Shown here: in pieces, positions 21,012 to 31,163 of the stretch | Layout: each line of letters opens with the position of its first letter | Numbering within the stretch: the stretch's first letter is position 1 | Source: Diplonema japonicum | Lineage: Eukaryota; Euglenozoa; Diplonemea; Diplonemida; Diplonemidae | Length of the DNA stretch: 64,000 nt | Reading direction: 5' to 3' | Assembly (NCBI GenBank): GCA_964019335.1 | Contig: OZ025710.1 | Location: 124,001 to 188,000 of the forward strand | The notes under the pieces: model-generated | What the model saw: only the letters and a program-made list of their open reading frames with translations | Told to the model about the DNA's origin: nothing | Database searches by the model: none | Translations under genes and position numbers: made by a program

Positions 21012-22473
21012 CTACCTCGGAGTACGTGCGTAGCTTCTAGGGATACTGCAAGAAAACGGGTATAAAAAAAAAAAACAAAAAAAAAAATCACCTACCTTGG
21101 CAAGGAAGTCGACGACCGTGCTGTATTCGCGGACTTTTCCGACCCATGTCTGGAGCTAGATGCGTTAGATCTATTTTTTTTTTTTTTTTTTTTTTTTTGG
21201 AATTACTGTAAAACCAATACCGAATACAGTTTAAATCCAACGCGAGTGCCTTCTTGTCCTGCGTCAGCGCGGTGGTTTTGTTGTTGAGATCCTGTTCCAG
21301 CTGCCGCTTCAACCTGGCGAGCCGCCCGTACTCCGTGTCGATGATGTCGAGCTTGTGGTGCAGGGCGTCCATGGTTTGCTTAAGCTTCGCCAGCTCCATT
21401 TCCAAAGCCTCCTCTACATTGTCCCGAATTGCCTCTCTGTTGGGCCGCTTTCGCCGCAGTCCCAACCGCTGTGCGACTACAGACAACGGGCCTTGCTTAG
21501 CGACTAGTGTAGCATGAATCTGCTCACGGTGCTTTGAGAGCTCTTGCATTTCATGTGTTACAGCCTCGAGGTTGCATAGTAACTGGGAATGTAAGGTTTT
21601 TGTCTGCTTCACCTTGTGGCGGAGGGCGTCGTTCACCGCTGAATAGGCAAGGTTGTGGGTTTGCCCCAAGCTTGTGATCACTTTGTTGATGATTTTTCGA
21701 AGCCGCATTGATCGTTGTTGAAGCTCTGCTGCGTCTGTAAGCAGCTGAGCAGTGTCGCGGCACCACGCCTCGGGGTTCAAACCTGACTTTGACACAACAG
21801 TGTTTGTTGATATCTCCGCTGCGAGAGGAGTCACGTCAAGACACGCTTTATCTAACCTAAGTGATTCCGTCTTGTCTCGCAGGTCTGATTCTAATGACTT
21901 GAGGCTGAGTTCTAATCTGGATACCAACGCAGCACTGCTTTCAACCAAGTTAGACAATTGTGTTACGGATGCTTGTAGTTCTGACAGTTCTCTGTGGAGG
22001 GTGCGTTCTACTGTGTCGTTAATTTGTTCGGAGCTTGGCTTTGCTTGTCTTGTTGCAACCCTCGCCGAGGAGACTTTTAAAGGGACGCGTTTCTCTTCTA
22101 GACGTTCCTTCGTCTTCGCACGGGCTTGAAGGAGCGCTTCGAGTTCTTTTCTGGTCAGCGAGACTTGTTTCTCAAGCTTCACTTTTAGCTTCGCCGTCAG
22201 GGCGACTTTCTTCCGGAGCTCTTCTTTCACGACGTTTCCGGTGTCTACCACATCTTGGTCAGTGACCTTCTTCGCGGTGATGTTCTGGTCTCGGAGAATC
22301 ATGGAGTTCTGCTTACTTTGTCTAGCTTCGTCGATCAGTTTGATGGTGCTGTGTTGCCACTCTCCTGTGGCGGGCCTCTTGTCCAGCACCCGCTTCTGTT
22401 TTGTCATCGTGGGACTCGTGGGAGCCATGGTGCAAGTTAAACTTGCGTTGGGGTACTTCAATTCCCGTACCAT
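21012..22473 (-). CDS. Tektin (axonemal filament protein), 3 exons
   Basis: Exons are 22473-21221, 21170-21096 and 21045-21012. If the last intron (GTAGGT to TTGCAG) is not removed, translation ends at 21092 with a nearby alternative tail. The diagnostic tektin features are present: a nonapeptide-like RPNREAIRD at about residue 343 (family RPNVELCRD), a related degenerate copy KPSSEQIND in the first half, and NPEAW at about 231 followed by a long helix. Tektins form filaments inside doublet microtubules of motile cilia. The protein is largely coiled coil and about 445 residues, the usual size. First in-frame ATG is 22473; a second at 22428 (MAPTSPTMTKQK) is equally plausible. Confidence 0.85.
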
Positions 22474-22626
22474 CCCCCCCCCCACCCCCACCTACTCTGT
22501 GGGGGGGGGGGATTTTTTTTAAGCCCCCAGATGTAATGTGATCTTCGGGGTAAAAAAAAAAAAAAAAAAAAAAGGGATTTAACAGAAGAGGGTAAAAAAA
22601 AAAAGAAAAGGAACTAAAACCAACAT

Positions 22627-23568
22627 CTAGAAAGAAGGGTTTTTCACCGGGGACGTTTCGTTCTCTGTTCGTATGCACTTCAGCCCTTTGGTCGGTTTGC
22701 CGCAGAACACAGCGCAGGTGTGCTGTGTCAAGGTAGACGTATTACCCTTCGCAGAGGGGATCCTGGCAAAATGACAACACAGAAGGTCGTCGGCGTTCTT
22801 AGGCAGCTCGCGAGCAGCGCTTGGGTGTGGCACGGAGCACCCAAGGTCTTCAAGAAGAGGCGACACCGTTAAAGGCGAAGGTGACGGGAAGACAAGGCTC
22901 TCCAAGAAATTTTTTGCAGGGTCGTGGTGCGACAGTGGTCTATCATCAAGATTCAGCAACGATGGTATAAGGTACCCAACGGCTTCACGGTAACCCGGAG
23001 TGCCAGAGACGGGGTTGTTGACGAGGGTGAGATACCGCAGACCGCTGCAGCAACCCAACTGCTGCACGCTGCTTAGGGAATCTACATCATTCGCCTCTAG
23101 ATCAAGAACTTCCAACATTGTCAAACAGTCTAAAGGAGATGGGTCCGTTATGTAATTAAACGGTATGTAAATTTCCCGCACGCTTTGTAAAGCCCCTGCC
23201 CCGTCCAGCCATCGCAAGCCGCATCTTGACAGTTTCAGCACAACTATGGTGTGCAGTGCTCCCCCCAGGTCCCTTAGAGATGGGACGTTACTTTTTTCGA
23301 GCTTTACAAGAACGATTTTGGGCATGGATCTCCCCAAGGAGCCCAGCATGTTGTCTGTGAAATCTAGTCGTCTGCCTATTAGTTCCACTGCTTCTTCGTT
23401 GACAGGCAGGCTGTTGCGTGCAGCCGTGCTCCCTCCATCGAGGGTCACCCTCACCCACCTTTTCTTTTTTTGAACGGAGTTTGCTTGTGTAACTTCTTCT
23501 TCGTCGGTTGAAGTCGGTGTGCATGCTGACGTCACGCAGGGCCAAGCACTAATATCGATCGCTGTCAT
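22627..23568 (-). CDS. LRRC56: LRRC56-like leucine-rich repeat protein
   Basis: Single exon, 313 residues. Leucine-rich repeats run from about residue 90 to 220, with the hallmark blocks SLRDLGGALHTIVVLKLSRC, GLRWLDGAGAL, IYIPFNYITDPSPL and LEVLDLEANDVDSL. The LRDLG...L-CGL-LDG pattern is what I associate with LRRC56, an IFT-linked factor needed for outer dynein arm assembly in flagella, including in trypanosomes. A Cys-containing tail follows. It neighbours the tektin gene, which supports a flagellar role. ATG follows AAAG by three bases. Confidence 0.8.
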   Translation of the reverse strand: MTAIDISAWPCVTSACTPTSTDEEEVTQANSVQKKKRWVRVTLDGGSTAARNSLPVNEEAVELIGRRLDFTDNMLGSLGRSMPKIVLVKLEKSNVPSLRDLGGALHTIVVLKLSRCGLRWLDGAGALQSVREIYIPFNYITDPSPLDCLTMLEVLDLEANDVDSLSSVQQLGCCSGLRYLTLVNNPVSGTPGYREAVGYLIPSLLNLDDRPLSHHDPAKNFLESLVFPSPSPLTVSPLLEDLGCSVPHPSAARELPKNADDLLCCHFARIPSAKGNTSTLTQHTCAVFCGKPTKGLKCIRTENETSPVKNPSF

Positions 23569-24425
23569 TTCCTTAAAAAAAATAGCTGCTTGGGTTTCTC
23601 TCTCTCCCCCCCCCCCCCCCTTCTTTTTATCCCGCCTTCACTAAGCTGAAGAGAAAGGGGGGGGGGGAAATAAGAGAAATAAAAATAAAAAATAAAAAAT
23701 AAAAAGCAGGAGAAATAATATAAAAAAAAAAAATAGGGGGACGGTCGCATGGCTATCTCGTCGTGCGGAAGGGGGTGAAAAAAAAAGAGGGGGCGGGATG
23801 CGTGTAAACCACTTCCCAATAAAAAAAAAATAAAATAAACATAATCATCTGGGCATTCAGCAATCCTTATGAACGGGGATCAGAGTTCAGGTCTACGCTG
23901 TAAAAGAAAAGCATCTATCTGCATAAGTTGCTTACTTGCTAAGGTTGCGGCGTATACACACAGTAGGTTACCGAAACAAGGCTTAGACGAATATGTTATA
24001 TCTCCCCCCCCCCCCCCCTCTCTCATCCCCAAGGAAAGAAAAGAAAGATAAGAGAAGAAAAAAAAAACAAATACCGGAGCTAATTAAATAAAGGTGGGCA
24101 CCAAAGGGGGGAGAGGGGGTCTCAAGATTCCCCATGTCCTCCTTTTTTTTTTCTCTTCCTTTTTTGTTCACTGCACACATCGAAAGGGGGTATCTTGCTC
24201 GGTCACAACAGCACAAGCAAGATATCCACCATTTAGAAGAATAATAATTAAAAAAAAAAAAACATAACGTCTCTGAAATACTTGCCAAGCCCCCCCCCCC
24301 CGTTTTTTATAAATTTTACCACCATGCCTCCCTAAGGGACGAGAAGGGAAAGAAAGCAGCTTCCTTCTATTTTAAATTCCCTTTTCTTCGGTTCCCCCCC
24401 CCCCCCCCCCCCCTCTTTCCTGTTG
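23569..24425. other. Spacer with mixed-composition island and hairpin
   Basis: Flanks are G, C and A/T runs. An island at about 23850-24000 has normal complexity and contains a candidate 3' splice site on the minus strand (CTTTTCTTTTACAG, about 23896-23909), but no frame is convincing. A 9-bp inverted repeat (TATCTTGCT at 24191-24199, complement at 24216-24224) could form a hairpin. Confidence 0.45.
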
Positions 24426-25330
24426 TCATCGCCACAAAATGTTCAATTTCTTGTTCAGGAATGAAGACAGGATCTACAGTTGTGTTATTGTTTGTTTTAA
24501 TTTTTTTTTTTTGATTTTTTTTTCCTCCCCAAAAAAAAACCCCTTCCTTCCCTACCTTGTGATTGAGCCAATGGCACACGCCTTCCCACTCACTACTAAA
24601 TTTTCTACACAACTGCTCAAAAGCCACCAAATCCAGCGGACCTTGGGTTTTGTTGCTGCAGGTAATATATTGAATAAACCTCTTAAAATCTCCAACACAA
24701 GCCTCGGCCCGGGGGTGCCCTGCTTGGACCCCAGTTGGCCGGTATTCACGAAGAAGCAAATGTGTCCTTATTTTTTTTTTTTTTTTTTTTTTCCCCCTTA
24801 AATCCACACCTAAAGTAAGTCACTACCAAATTGACCCCATAAGCAGGGTCCCAGGAACTACCTCTATCAGAAGACGATGGGATGTGTAAGAAAGGTGTTC
24901 CGGAAGAGGGACCAGCTGCGTGCCCCTTTCCACCCTTTGCATAAGATGTAGAGGGGCTTCCCTTGTAAGACGGCCTATGAGCATGGTTAGGGTACGACCT
25001 GGCAGCCTTCCCGCCACTGCCACCAGACGAATAGTGAAACGAAGGTGGTTGGTAGTCCATTGCATCTTGCTCAACCCCGTAGTTGTAGCCCTCCATTCCC
25101 CCAGAGGTGGGGGGGTAGCGACCAGAGTACTCTCCGCCGTAGTACTCTGTGCCGCCCATCGTCCCCTGGCTGTAGTAATCACTCATTTCGTAAGGGGGAC
25201 CCCCTTGTGCGTACGCATAGCCTCCTCCTGCAGAGCCCTTGCCACCTCCTTGGAAGGAATAGTCATACTCAGCAGCTTCCTCAGGCATGTAGGTTTCTAG
25301 TGGCTTGTCCCTGCTGTAGCTCCATTCCAT
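24426..25330 (-). CDS. Gly/Tyr-rich low-complexity protein with small C-terminal domain (3 exons)
   Basis: Exons are 25330-24810, 24766-24556 and 24473-24426, 259 residues. Introns are GTGTGG to ATAAG (poly-A) and GTAGGG to CTGTAG. Residues 20-160 are Gly/Tyr/Ser/Pro-rich (GGGYAYAQGG, YYSQGTMGGTEYYGGEYSGR), like the disordered prion-like regions of RNA-binding and phase-separating proteins. The C-terminal 85 residues are globular-looking, with THLLLREYRPTGVQAG and VAFEQLCRKFSSEWEGVCHW. I do not recognise this domain; no RRM or zinc finger is present. Function unknown. Exon 1 ends in phase 2 (AG) and is completed by the G of exon 2. Confidence 0.72.
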
Positions 25331-25859
25331 TGTTTATTTGTGTGTTCGTGCCCTTCTTTTTTTTTTCCCCCTCAAAAAAATGGTATGATTCAAAATAATA
25401 TTAAAACTACGAAGAGGGGGGGGGGGGGGGGGGAGAACTACTGAACAGATCTCGCATTGGAGAACAAAAACAAAAGGAGGGGGGGTGGGCAAATATTAAC
25501 CTTCCATATTCGCTAAGTGACCTGCCCTATGTCCCAAAAGGGGTTATAGGGGGAAAAAATGTCAAAAATGCTCAAAGGTTCATTGAAAAAAATTTTTTTT
25601 TCAAAAAATCCATATGTCGGACATGAAAGAACGGTGAGTTCCAAGGAAGTTCCAAAAAAAATTTTTTCCAAAAAAATTTTTTTTTGGGGGCCAACCAAAA
25701 TGACCTTGGAAGTCGCCATTTTTGAGTTTTGGCCATTTTTGCCAAACTTTTGCGCCTGGGCACTTTTCCCTTTAAAAACCCTTGGAAAACTGGTTCGATC
25801 CCAGAAGCCAGCATCTTCCTGACCAGTAGTTCAGCGGAAAATATTTTCGAAGGCCAGGG

Positions 25860-25931
25860 TGGTCTAGTTGGGAGGGCTTTGCCCTGCACCTAGGCGAAGC
25901 GGGTTCAAACCCCACTCCGGCGGCTTTTTTT
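25860..25931 (+). repeat. tRNA-like Pol III module 1 inside the TIR element
   Basis: An A-box-like TGGTCTAGTTGG is at 25860-25871 and a B-box-like GGTTCAAACC at 25902-25911, with a T7 run (25925-25931) as a Pol III terminator. The T-arm folds with one mismatch but the acceptor stem does not close, so this is a tRNA-derived relic and not a working tRNA. Similar heads are found in SINEs. Confidence 0.6.
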
Positions 25932-26061
25932 AGGTACACCAGGAGAGGAACGAGCCTGTACTGCTTTCGTAAGCTTGTGGGAGTCAAATTTGAAAGAAGG
26001 GAACCTACTCCACTCACTGTTCCAGATGCGTGAGTAAAGATGGGGGGTCAGAGTTTTGAAT

Positions 26062-26186
26062 TCCTGTGTGGTAGAGTGGTTACCGTGCTCACCTGTCAGG
26101 CCCCCTTGTTCCAGGAGTCGCGGGTTCGAATCCCGACGCAGTGGTTTTTTCATCAGGGTTCGAACCCCACTTGTGCCGTGTTTTTT
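26062..26186 (+). repeat. tRNA-like Pol III module 2, plus an extra B box
   Basis: An A-box-like TGGTAGAGTGG (26069-26079) lies in a foldable D-arm (GGTA/TACC), and a good B box GGTTCGAATCC is at 26123-26133. A six-pair acceptor-like stem (CTGTGT with ACGCAG) is possible, and TTTTTT follows at 26144-26149. A second B box GGTTCGAACCC at 26157-26167 is followed by T6 at 26181. The middle part is too long and irregular for a standard tRNA, so a tRNA-derived repeat is the better call. Confidence 0.6.
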
Positions 26187-26993
26187 CCACCGGAGCTGCT
26201 TCATTTTGTATAGTACAAAGTAAGGCAAATCACCAAAAAAAATTTTATTACAAAAAAGAATTCCATATGTCGGACATTGGGCCCCGGACGCACATAAATC
26301 CATTCCAGCCCTAGAAAAAGCAATTAGAAATTTTTTTAGCTCTTCAAAACGCGAGTTCTGGTCGGTCACTTAGCGAATATGGAAGGTAAATAAATAAAAA
26401 AGTCAACTTGTCAAATACCGATTGGCGTGGAAGAATATTGCATTTTCTTTTTTTAAGACTTGCAACAAAGGGGGGCTGAATTTATGTTCTCACTTTTATT
26501 CTCTTTTTTTTTTTTTTGCCCTGCAAACACGTCGCCGAGTTCCGGTCATCCTCTCCTTTTTCTTTTGCTCAAATCACATTTTGCATTAAAAAAAAAGGGT
26601 GAGGATAGAAGTGCCAGAAACAACCTCTCTCCCCCCTCTCCCCCTGAGAAAAGAAAGTAGAAAACACGCAGGTGTGGGAGGAACCAGATAACATATTTTT
26701 ATTTTTACGAATTTTTTTTTCTTGTCTTTTTTTTTATTTGTGATTCCTCATTTCATTTTCTATTTTTTTTTTTTTGTGTATTAACCGACCGAAGGAAGAA
26801 GAAGAAGACAAAAGAAAAAAAAAGAATAAATGTAAGTTCAGTATTTTTTTTTTTTCTTTTTTTTTTGCGCGTAATGAAAAAAAAAAGAAAAAATCCGCGT
26901 AAAAAAAAAAAAAAAAAAAAAAAAAACATTCTGTTTTTATTAAAATTTGAGAAAAAAAATTTTTTTTTCCCCTCACCGCCCCCGTAAGGAGGA

Positions 26994-29900
26994 TCAGTCT
27001 ACAGCGTGCCTCGCAAGGTTGCGATGTATCCAATACTCAGGGAAATCTGTTGTGTGCATCCCTGGGTCAAATGTGTACCCAGAAGGAATGGCTTCTATAA
27101 GAGCACCATTCGGTAAGTAGATAAAGCTTCTGTAGATCTTCCGTGCCCCGTCCGTAGGCCGCTGTATGAAAATGGTAACAAAAGCTGCTTCGACAGGGTT
27201 GATAGCACATGAAAGATGACGGGAACGTAGATTGAAACCAGGTATTTTAAGGGGTTTTGCCTCCTTGAACCCCCACCCGAGGTATTTTCGCAATGCTATG
27301 GACCTCGACAGAGCGCCTGATTTCTCGAAAAAGATTAAATCTGCGAGGAGCTGTGCGTCAAGGACTTTGAAAACCATGGAGTCCTCATCGACCTCGTCTT
27401 CATCAGCATGCTCCACCACGCGAACAGGGTAGTTCTTGACCTGGGGTTCCCAATACCTGAGCAAAAGATGTTTTTGCTCCCGAAGGTCCGCCTCTTTTAT
27501 CGAAGTGGTTGACCTGATCTCCTCGTACTCCAGGTCATGGTAGCCATCCTGCTCATCGTCTCTAAGATAATCGTCGGTTTGCATAAGAAACGGGTAGTAC
27601 TTCTGTAAATGCTTCAAAATATCTGAACCGATTTTTTGCGACCCGAGCTTGCTGCGGAGCTTAGAGCGTTTTGGACGGGACAAGGTGATTCTGTTAAGGT
27701 ATTTTTGAAGCCAGACCTGCGGATCGGCGCCGCACTCCTCCGAAGACAGCTGCAGCAAGACCCACAACCGCTCTCGGAACAAACAGATTTCCATGTCGTG
27801 CGCATTCTCGCAAACAATTTTTTTCGTATCACCCGATTCAGACCTCCACCGTTGCGCCCCATGCACAACACCATCGAACTCTCTCTGCGAGATTTCCATG
27901 TCGTACGGCATAAACAGAGAACTCTCAGGAGATTCCAACCGCTTGTACACATCGTTAATCTTTCCGTTAAGGTGCCACGCGGTGGTGAACTTGTACCACA
28001 AAAACCCGGATATAAGTATCAATTGGGTGTAGATAACGAGAGTTACAGCGATGCCTGGTAACCCAGAACCCTCCTCCCGTTTGAACATGTGGTACAGAAG
28101 GAATGCTTCACCGTGTCGCCAGCGTTGTTCCGCGGTGTCCATCAGACTTGTGAACAGAGGGTCGAGTACAGTGTTTAGACAGAAACAGAAGACGAACCGC
28201 GACAGAATGAGAGGGAAGAATCCGAAGATGAGTTGGATTGCTACCGACCATGCCAGCATGAGAATCTGCACACCGATGCAAAACATCATCCCGGAGGCGA
28301 CTGCGAGGGTTTCGTACAGTGGGCTGAATGAGCTGTCGGCACCATCGTCGAAATCCAACACCATACGGTAGGGCATCCATGATATTATGATCGGGACATC
28401 ACGCGCAGTCAGGAACACCCACAACCCGAAGGAATGTGCGAAGGACCTCAGCAACAATGTCACGAGAAACATTAAAACCATCGTCATGAGCTTTGTCTTG
28501 TGCCAACGACCGGAGGGGTTGACACCCATGTCGTAGAGTAACACAGAGGCAACGTAAGGGAGCTTTTCTCGGAACCGCCGTCGGACGCGGAAAAACTCCC
28601 GCCGGTTTGAAATCGCGGATTTGAAATCTGTAAGATCGACGTCCGTGTGGTGCTCTTCCTGCGCATTTTGAATCTTCTTCAAAACAGGTAGCTTCCCTGC
28701 GAAGGTTGCAAGCTTCGCTGGTGTCATTTGAAGCGTCTCCACCGCGCCCATGCCCTCTGTTACCCTTTCATCGTGGACGATTATCTCTCCTGCATCTAAC
28801 GCATCGTTGTTTAAAGGTGTCTCTGCCTCCTCTGCAATCATATCGAGCTCTTCCCAGTCCTTGTTTTTTTTCCCAACGAGTTGCATGAAGTGCATTTTCT
28901 CGATCTTTTCCCGTCTCGGTCCCGAAGCAATCTCCCCAACGGAAGTTTCATCCTTTTCAAGCGATCTCGCCTCCGCGGGTGCGAGATCCGTAAAAAACGA
29001 AACCTTCGGAAGCATGGGGACACCCAGCATCATGAGTTCGTCACCTACCTTGTTGTAAGCATTTGGGTTTACGTCAACCTTCCTGTCGGGTCCGGGAGGC
29101 GGTAACGGTTCGGTAGGGACTATCGATAAGGTCCTGTCAGCGTCAGGCACTTCGATGCTGACCTCTCTGTCAGGGTTTACATCTGAAACCGTCATGTTAT
29201 ATGAGAAGTTTACAGCCTGCTGCTGCGGTTGGTCGTGCAGGGTAAACGCAAGAGAGTCTATCGCCCTCTTCTTGACGTCCTTCGAAGGCAGCCCCGGTTC
29301 AGGTGTGAGCTCTGAATGCGACGTTACAGAATCTTCCTCATCTACATATGCCCGCGCTTTCACAACGAGACGCGTGCTTTCATCGTTATTACCCCTCCGA
29401 CGGGGTTTTAGAATAGAAGGAGGCCGGGGCACACCAAGACTGACAGACTCCGGTGTACTGTGCTCTGAACATAAATCATCATCATCATCTCCAACCCGTT
29501 GCCGACGGGGCTTTAAAATAGAAGGAGGTCGGGGCACACCAAGACTGACAGACTCGGGTGTACGGTTTTCTAGACGGGGCTTTAGAATAGAAGGAGGCCG
29601 GGGCACACCAAGACTGACAGACTCCGGTGTACTGTGTTCTGAACACATATCATCATCATCTCCAACCCGTTGCCGACGGGGCTTTAAAATAGAAGGAGAC
29701 CGGGGTAAACTGTGCACGGACCCTACCTCGCTGTGATCCCCGAATAAGTTACTTGACTGCGGTCGTTCCCTCTCAACGGGGCTTGTGGGAAGCTTGATGC
29801 TGACGCCACGACGGAGGCCGCCTTGCGTGTCGCTGACGTCCAACAAAGGGTTTGTGGCTGCTTGCGAACCGTCATATGATAAGGTCAAGGGAGGCGGGGG

Positions 29901-31163
29901 GGGCATGAGGGGCATCGGGGTCGAGGTGGCTGATTCTTGCAATGACTTTCTCCGGAGCATAGGGTTGCTCGAGTTTCTGCAAAACGACTGCGCGGGTTTC
30001 GGAGCAAGAGACAACTCGTTAGCAGGTTTCAACGCGCGTTCCGTATCAGGCGCGATCGTGATGTAAAGATTCCCCAACCAGTTCGAAAGGTCGTTCTCGA
30101 TCGTGTTCTGCAGCTTGGTGAACGTATCGATTGCAGGATCTACCGCTCCTTTTAAAATCGGGATTTTGAAGTTCCCGTAACCGATGTTAAACGTAGGCCC
30201 TACCAACGGCCACACACCCCATCCAAGGTTTGTATCAACAGGACAAAATTTCCCTTTTTTAAGCCGCCATATTTCAAATTGAAGTACTATGTGCGACTGC
30301 AGCAATTTGTCGGACGGGCACACCATTCGAAACCTTTCATTGAACGCTAGGTTCAGCGAGTAGTACTTTCCACGATAGTGATGAGGCCGAGTGTTGCCTT
30401 TACATTCATCGATAGGCTGCGAAACGTATGAAAGCGGTGATCCGGACAAACCATCGAGGATCTCCACATGAAGGATGTAGTCACCACAAGGCAGCCTGTC
30501 TTTTGTACCTTGTACAGAATGGATTGACAGAACGTATGGTTGTGGGGTATGATTCCACTCTGCAATCCATTTTTTAGACGCGATTTCGACTGACGATCCG
30601 GAGAATTTTTGGAGGGTCCCGTTGTTTTTCTGAAGAGACGCTACTAGGGAATCTTCGTGTTGTTGCCATTTTCGGTGGATCCCCTCTCGGGCTTGGAGTT
30701 CGTACTCACGTGTTTGAGCTTTCATTCTGTGAACGGCATCGTCGATGGAGTCGATTTCCGTGAGGATTTCGTTTCTGAAATTGTGTTCTACGTTTGCTGT
30801 TTCTGCCGCGCGGAGGGTTTTGAGTTTTTCAAAAGCTTTTTCTTCGGCTATTTTTACCTCGTTTATGTAGTTTTGTTCCTCGTCAACGAGCTCCGGTTTG
30901 ATCTGCCCTACATCGAGAATCTCGTCGAATGTCCATTCATCCCTGTCGTTGTGGCAGATCCCGTCCACCTCCTCTCGGAGTGCGGTGAATCCTTTCGCGT
31001 CCTCATCGTCGTCGAAGAGCTTAAAATTTCCCTTTAGAAAGTCCGGAACGGAGATCTCGTCGCTGCTTCCGGGCGTGTCCTCGTCCATGTCCACTGCTTC
31101 TATGAACCGGTCTGTCTCATCTTCCGGTTTCACACCTGCTATGTCTTCCTTATCATCTTCCAT
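26994..31163 (-). CDS. 1389-residue C2-like multi-pass membrane protein with repeated SILK motifs
   Basis: Single exon. The N-terminal acidic segment and coiled coil (about 60-190) are followed by C2-like beta regions (about 205-370; blocks CGDYILHVEILDGL, LGWGVWPLVGPTFNIGYGNF, WLGNLYITI). Next is a disordered Ser/Pro stretch (about 430-640) holding four near-identical units ending PSILKPR. Hydrophobic membrane helices span about 890-1060 (LMTMVLMFLVTLLL, ASGMMFCIGVQILML, VTLVIYTQLILISGFLW). The C-terminal domain is well-conserved-looking (RSIALRKYLGWGF, AFVTIFIQRPTDG, IHRNLARHA). The C2-plus-helices layout belongs to a protist family I recognise by shape only. A KVSFF motif lies after the SILK units, suggesting phosphatase-1 docking. 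ATG follows CAACAG by eight bases. Confidence 0.75.
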   Translation of the reverse strand: MEDDKEDIAGVKPEDETDRFIEAVDMDEDTPGSSDEISVPDFLKGNFKLFDDDEDAKGFTALREEVDGICHNDRDEWTFDEILDVGQIKPELVDEEQNYINEVKIAEEKAFEKLKTLRAAETANVEHNFRNEILTEIDSIDDAVHRMKAQTREYELQAREGIHRKWQQHEDSLVASLQKNNGTLQKFSGSSVEIASKKWIAEWNHTPQPYVLSIHSVQGTKDRLPCGDYILHVEILDGLSGSPLSYVSQPIDECKGNTRPHHYRGKYYSLNLAFNERFRMVCPSDKLLQSHIVLQFEIWRLKKGKFCPVDTNLGWGVWPLVGPTFNIGYGNFKIPILKGAVDPAIDTFTKLQNTIENDLSNWLGNLYITIAPDTERALKPANELSLAPKPAQSFCRNSSNPMLRRKSLQESATSTPMPLMPPPPPLTLSYDGSQAATNPLLDVSDTQGGLRRGVSIKLPTSPVERERPQSSNLFGDHSEVGSVHSLPRSPSILKPRRQRVGDDDDMCSEHSTPESVSLGVPRPPSILKPRLENRTPESVSLGVPRPPSILKPRRQRVGDDDDDLCSEHSTPESVSLGVPRPPSILKPRRRGNNDESTRLVVKARAYVDEEDSVTSHSELTPEPGLPSKDVKKRAIDSLAFTLHDQPQQQAVNFSYNMTVSDVNPDREVSIEVPDADRTLSIVPTEPLPPPGPDRKVDVNPNAYNKVGDELMMLGVPMLPKVSFFTDLAPAEARSLEKDETSVGEIASGPRREKIEKMHFMQLVGKKNKDWEELDMIAEEAETPLNNDALDAGEIIVHDERVTEGMGAVETLQMTPAKLATFAGKLPVLKKIQNAQEEHHTDVDLTDFKSAISNRREFFRVRRRFREKLPYVASVLLYDMGVNPSGRWHKTKLMTMVLMFLVTLLLRSFAHSFGLWVFLTARDVPIIISWMPYRMVLDFDDGADSSFSPLYETLAVASGMMFCIGVQILMLAWSVAIQLIFGFFPLILSRFVFCFCLNTVLDPLFTSLMDTAEQRWRHGEAFLLYHMFKREEGSGLPGIAVTLVIYTQLILISGFLWYKFTTAWHLNGKINDVYKRLESPESSLFMPYDMEISQREFDGVVHGAQRWRSESGDTKKIVCENAHDMEICLFRERLWVLLQLSSEECGADPQVWLQKYLNRITLSRPKRSKLRSKLGSQKIGSDILKHLQKYYPFLMQTDDYLRDDEQDGYHDLEYEEIRSTTSIKEADLREQKHLLLRYWEPQVKNYPVRVVEHADEDEVDEDSMVFKVLDAQLLADLIFFEKSGALSRSIALRKYLGWGFKEAKPLKIPGFNLRSRHLSCAINPVEAAFVTIFIQRPTDGARKIYRSFIYLPNGALIEAIPSGYTFDPGMHTTDFPEYWIHRNLARHAVD

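Larger units (their letters stand above)
25500..26386. mobile_element. 887-bp TIR element with TAA target duplication (PIF/Harbinger-like non-autonomous candidate)
   Basis: A 24-bp perfect terminal inverted repeat lies at 25499-25522 (ACCTTCCATATTC...) and 26364-26387 (its complement). Taking the element from CC to GG leaves a 3-bp TAA duplication on both sides (25497-25499 and 26387-26389), the length and sequence type typical of PIF/Harbinger insertions. No transposase ORF is present. Inside are two tRNA-like modules on the plus strand and a 15-bp direct repeat (CCATATGTCGGACAT at 25610-25624 and 26263-26277). Composition is free of the long homopolymers that fill surrounding spacers, as expected for inserted DNA. 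Confidence 0.78.

Noticed and set aside
25860..26186. Functional tRNA genes
   Set aside because: Acceptor stems do not close fully and the anticodon and variable regions are irregular, so they are tRNA-derived relics.
25772..26369. Minus-strand ORFs with GVGFEPASPRCRAKPSQLD- and RRDSNPRLLEQGG-like text
   Set aside because: Such text is the usual spurious translation of tRNA-derived repeats; it supports the tRNA-like modules rather than a protein.
29155..29736. Plus-strand ORF of 193 codons with repeated RRGFRIEGGRGTPRLTDSGV
   Set aside because: It is the antisense of the SILK repeat units in the minus-strand gene; the repeat explains its regularity.
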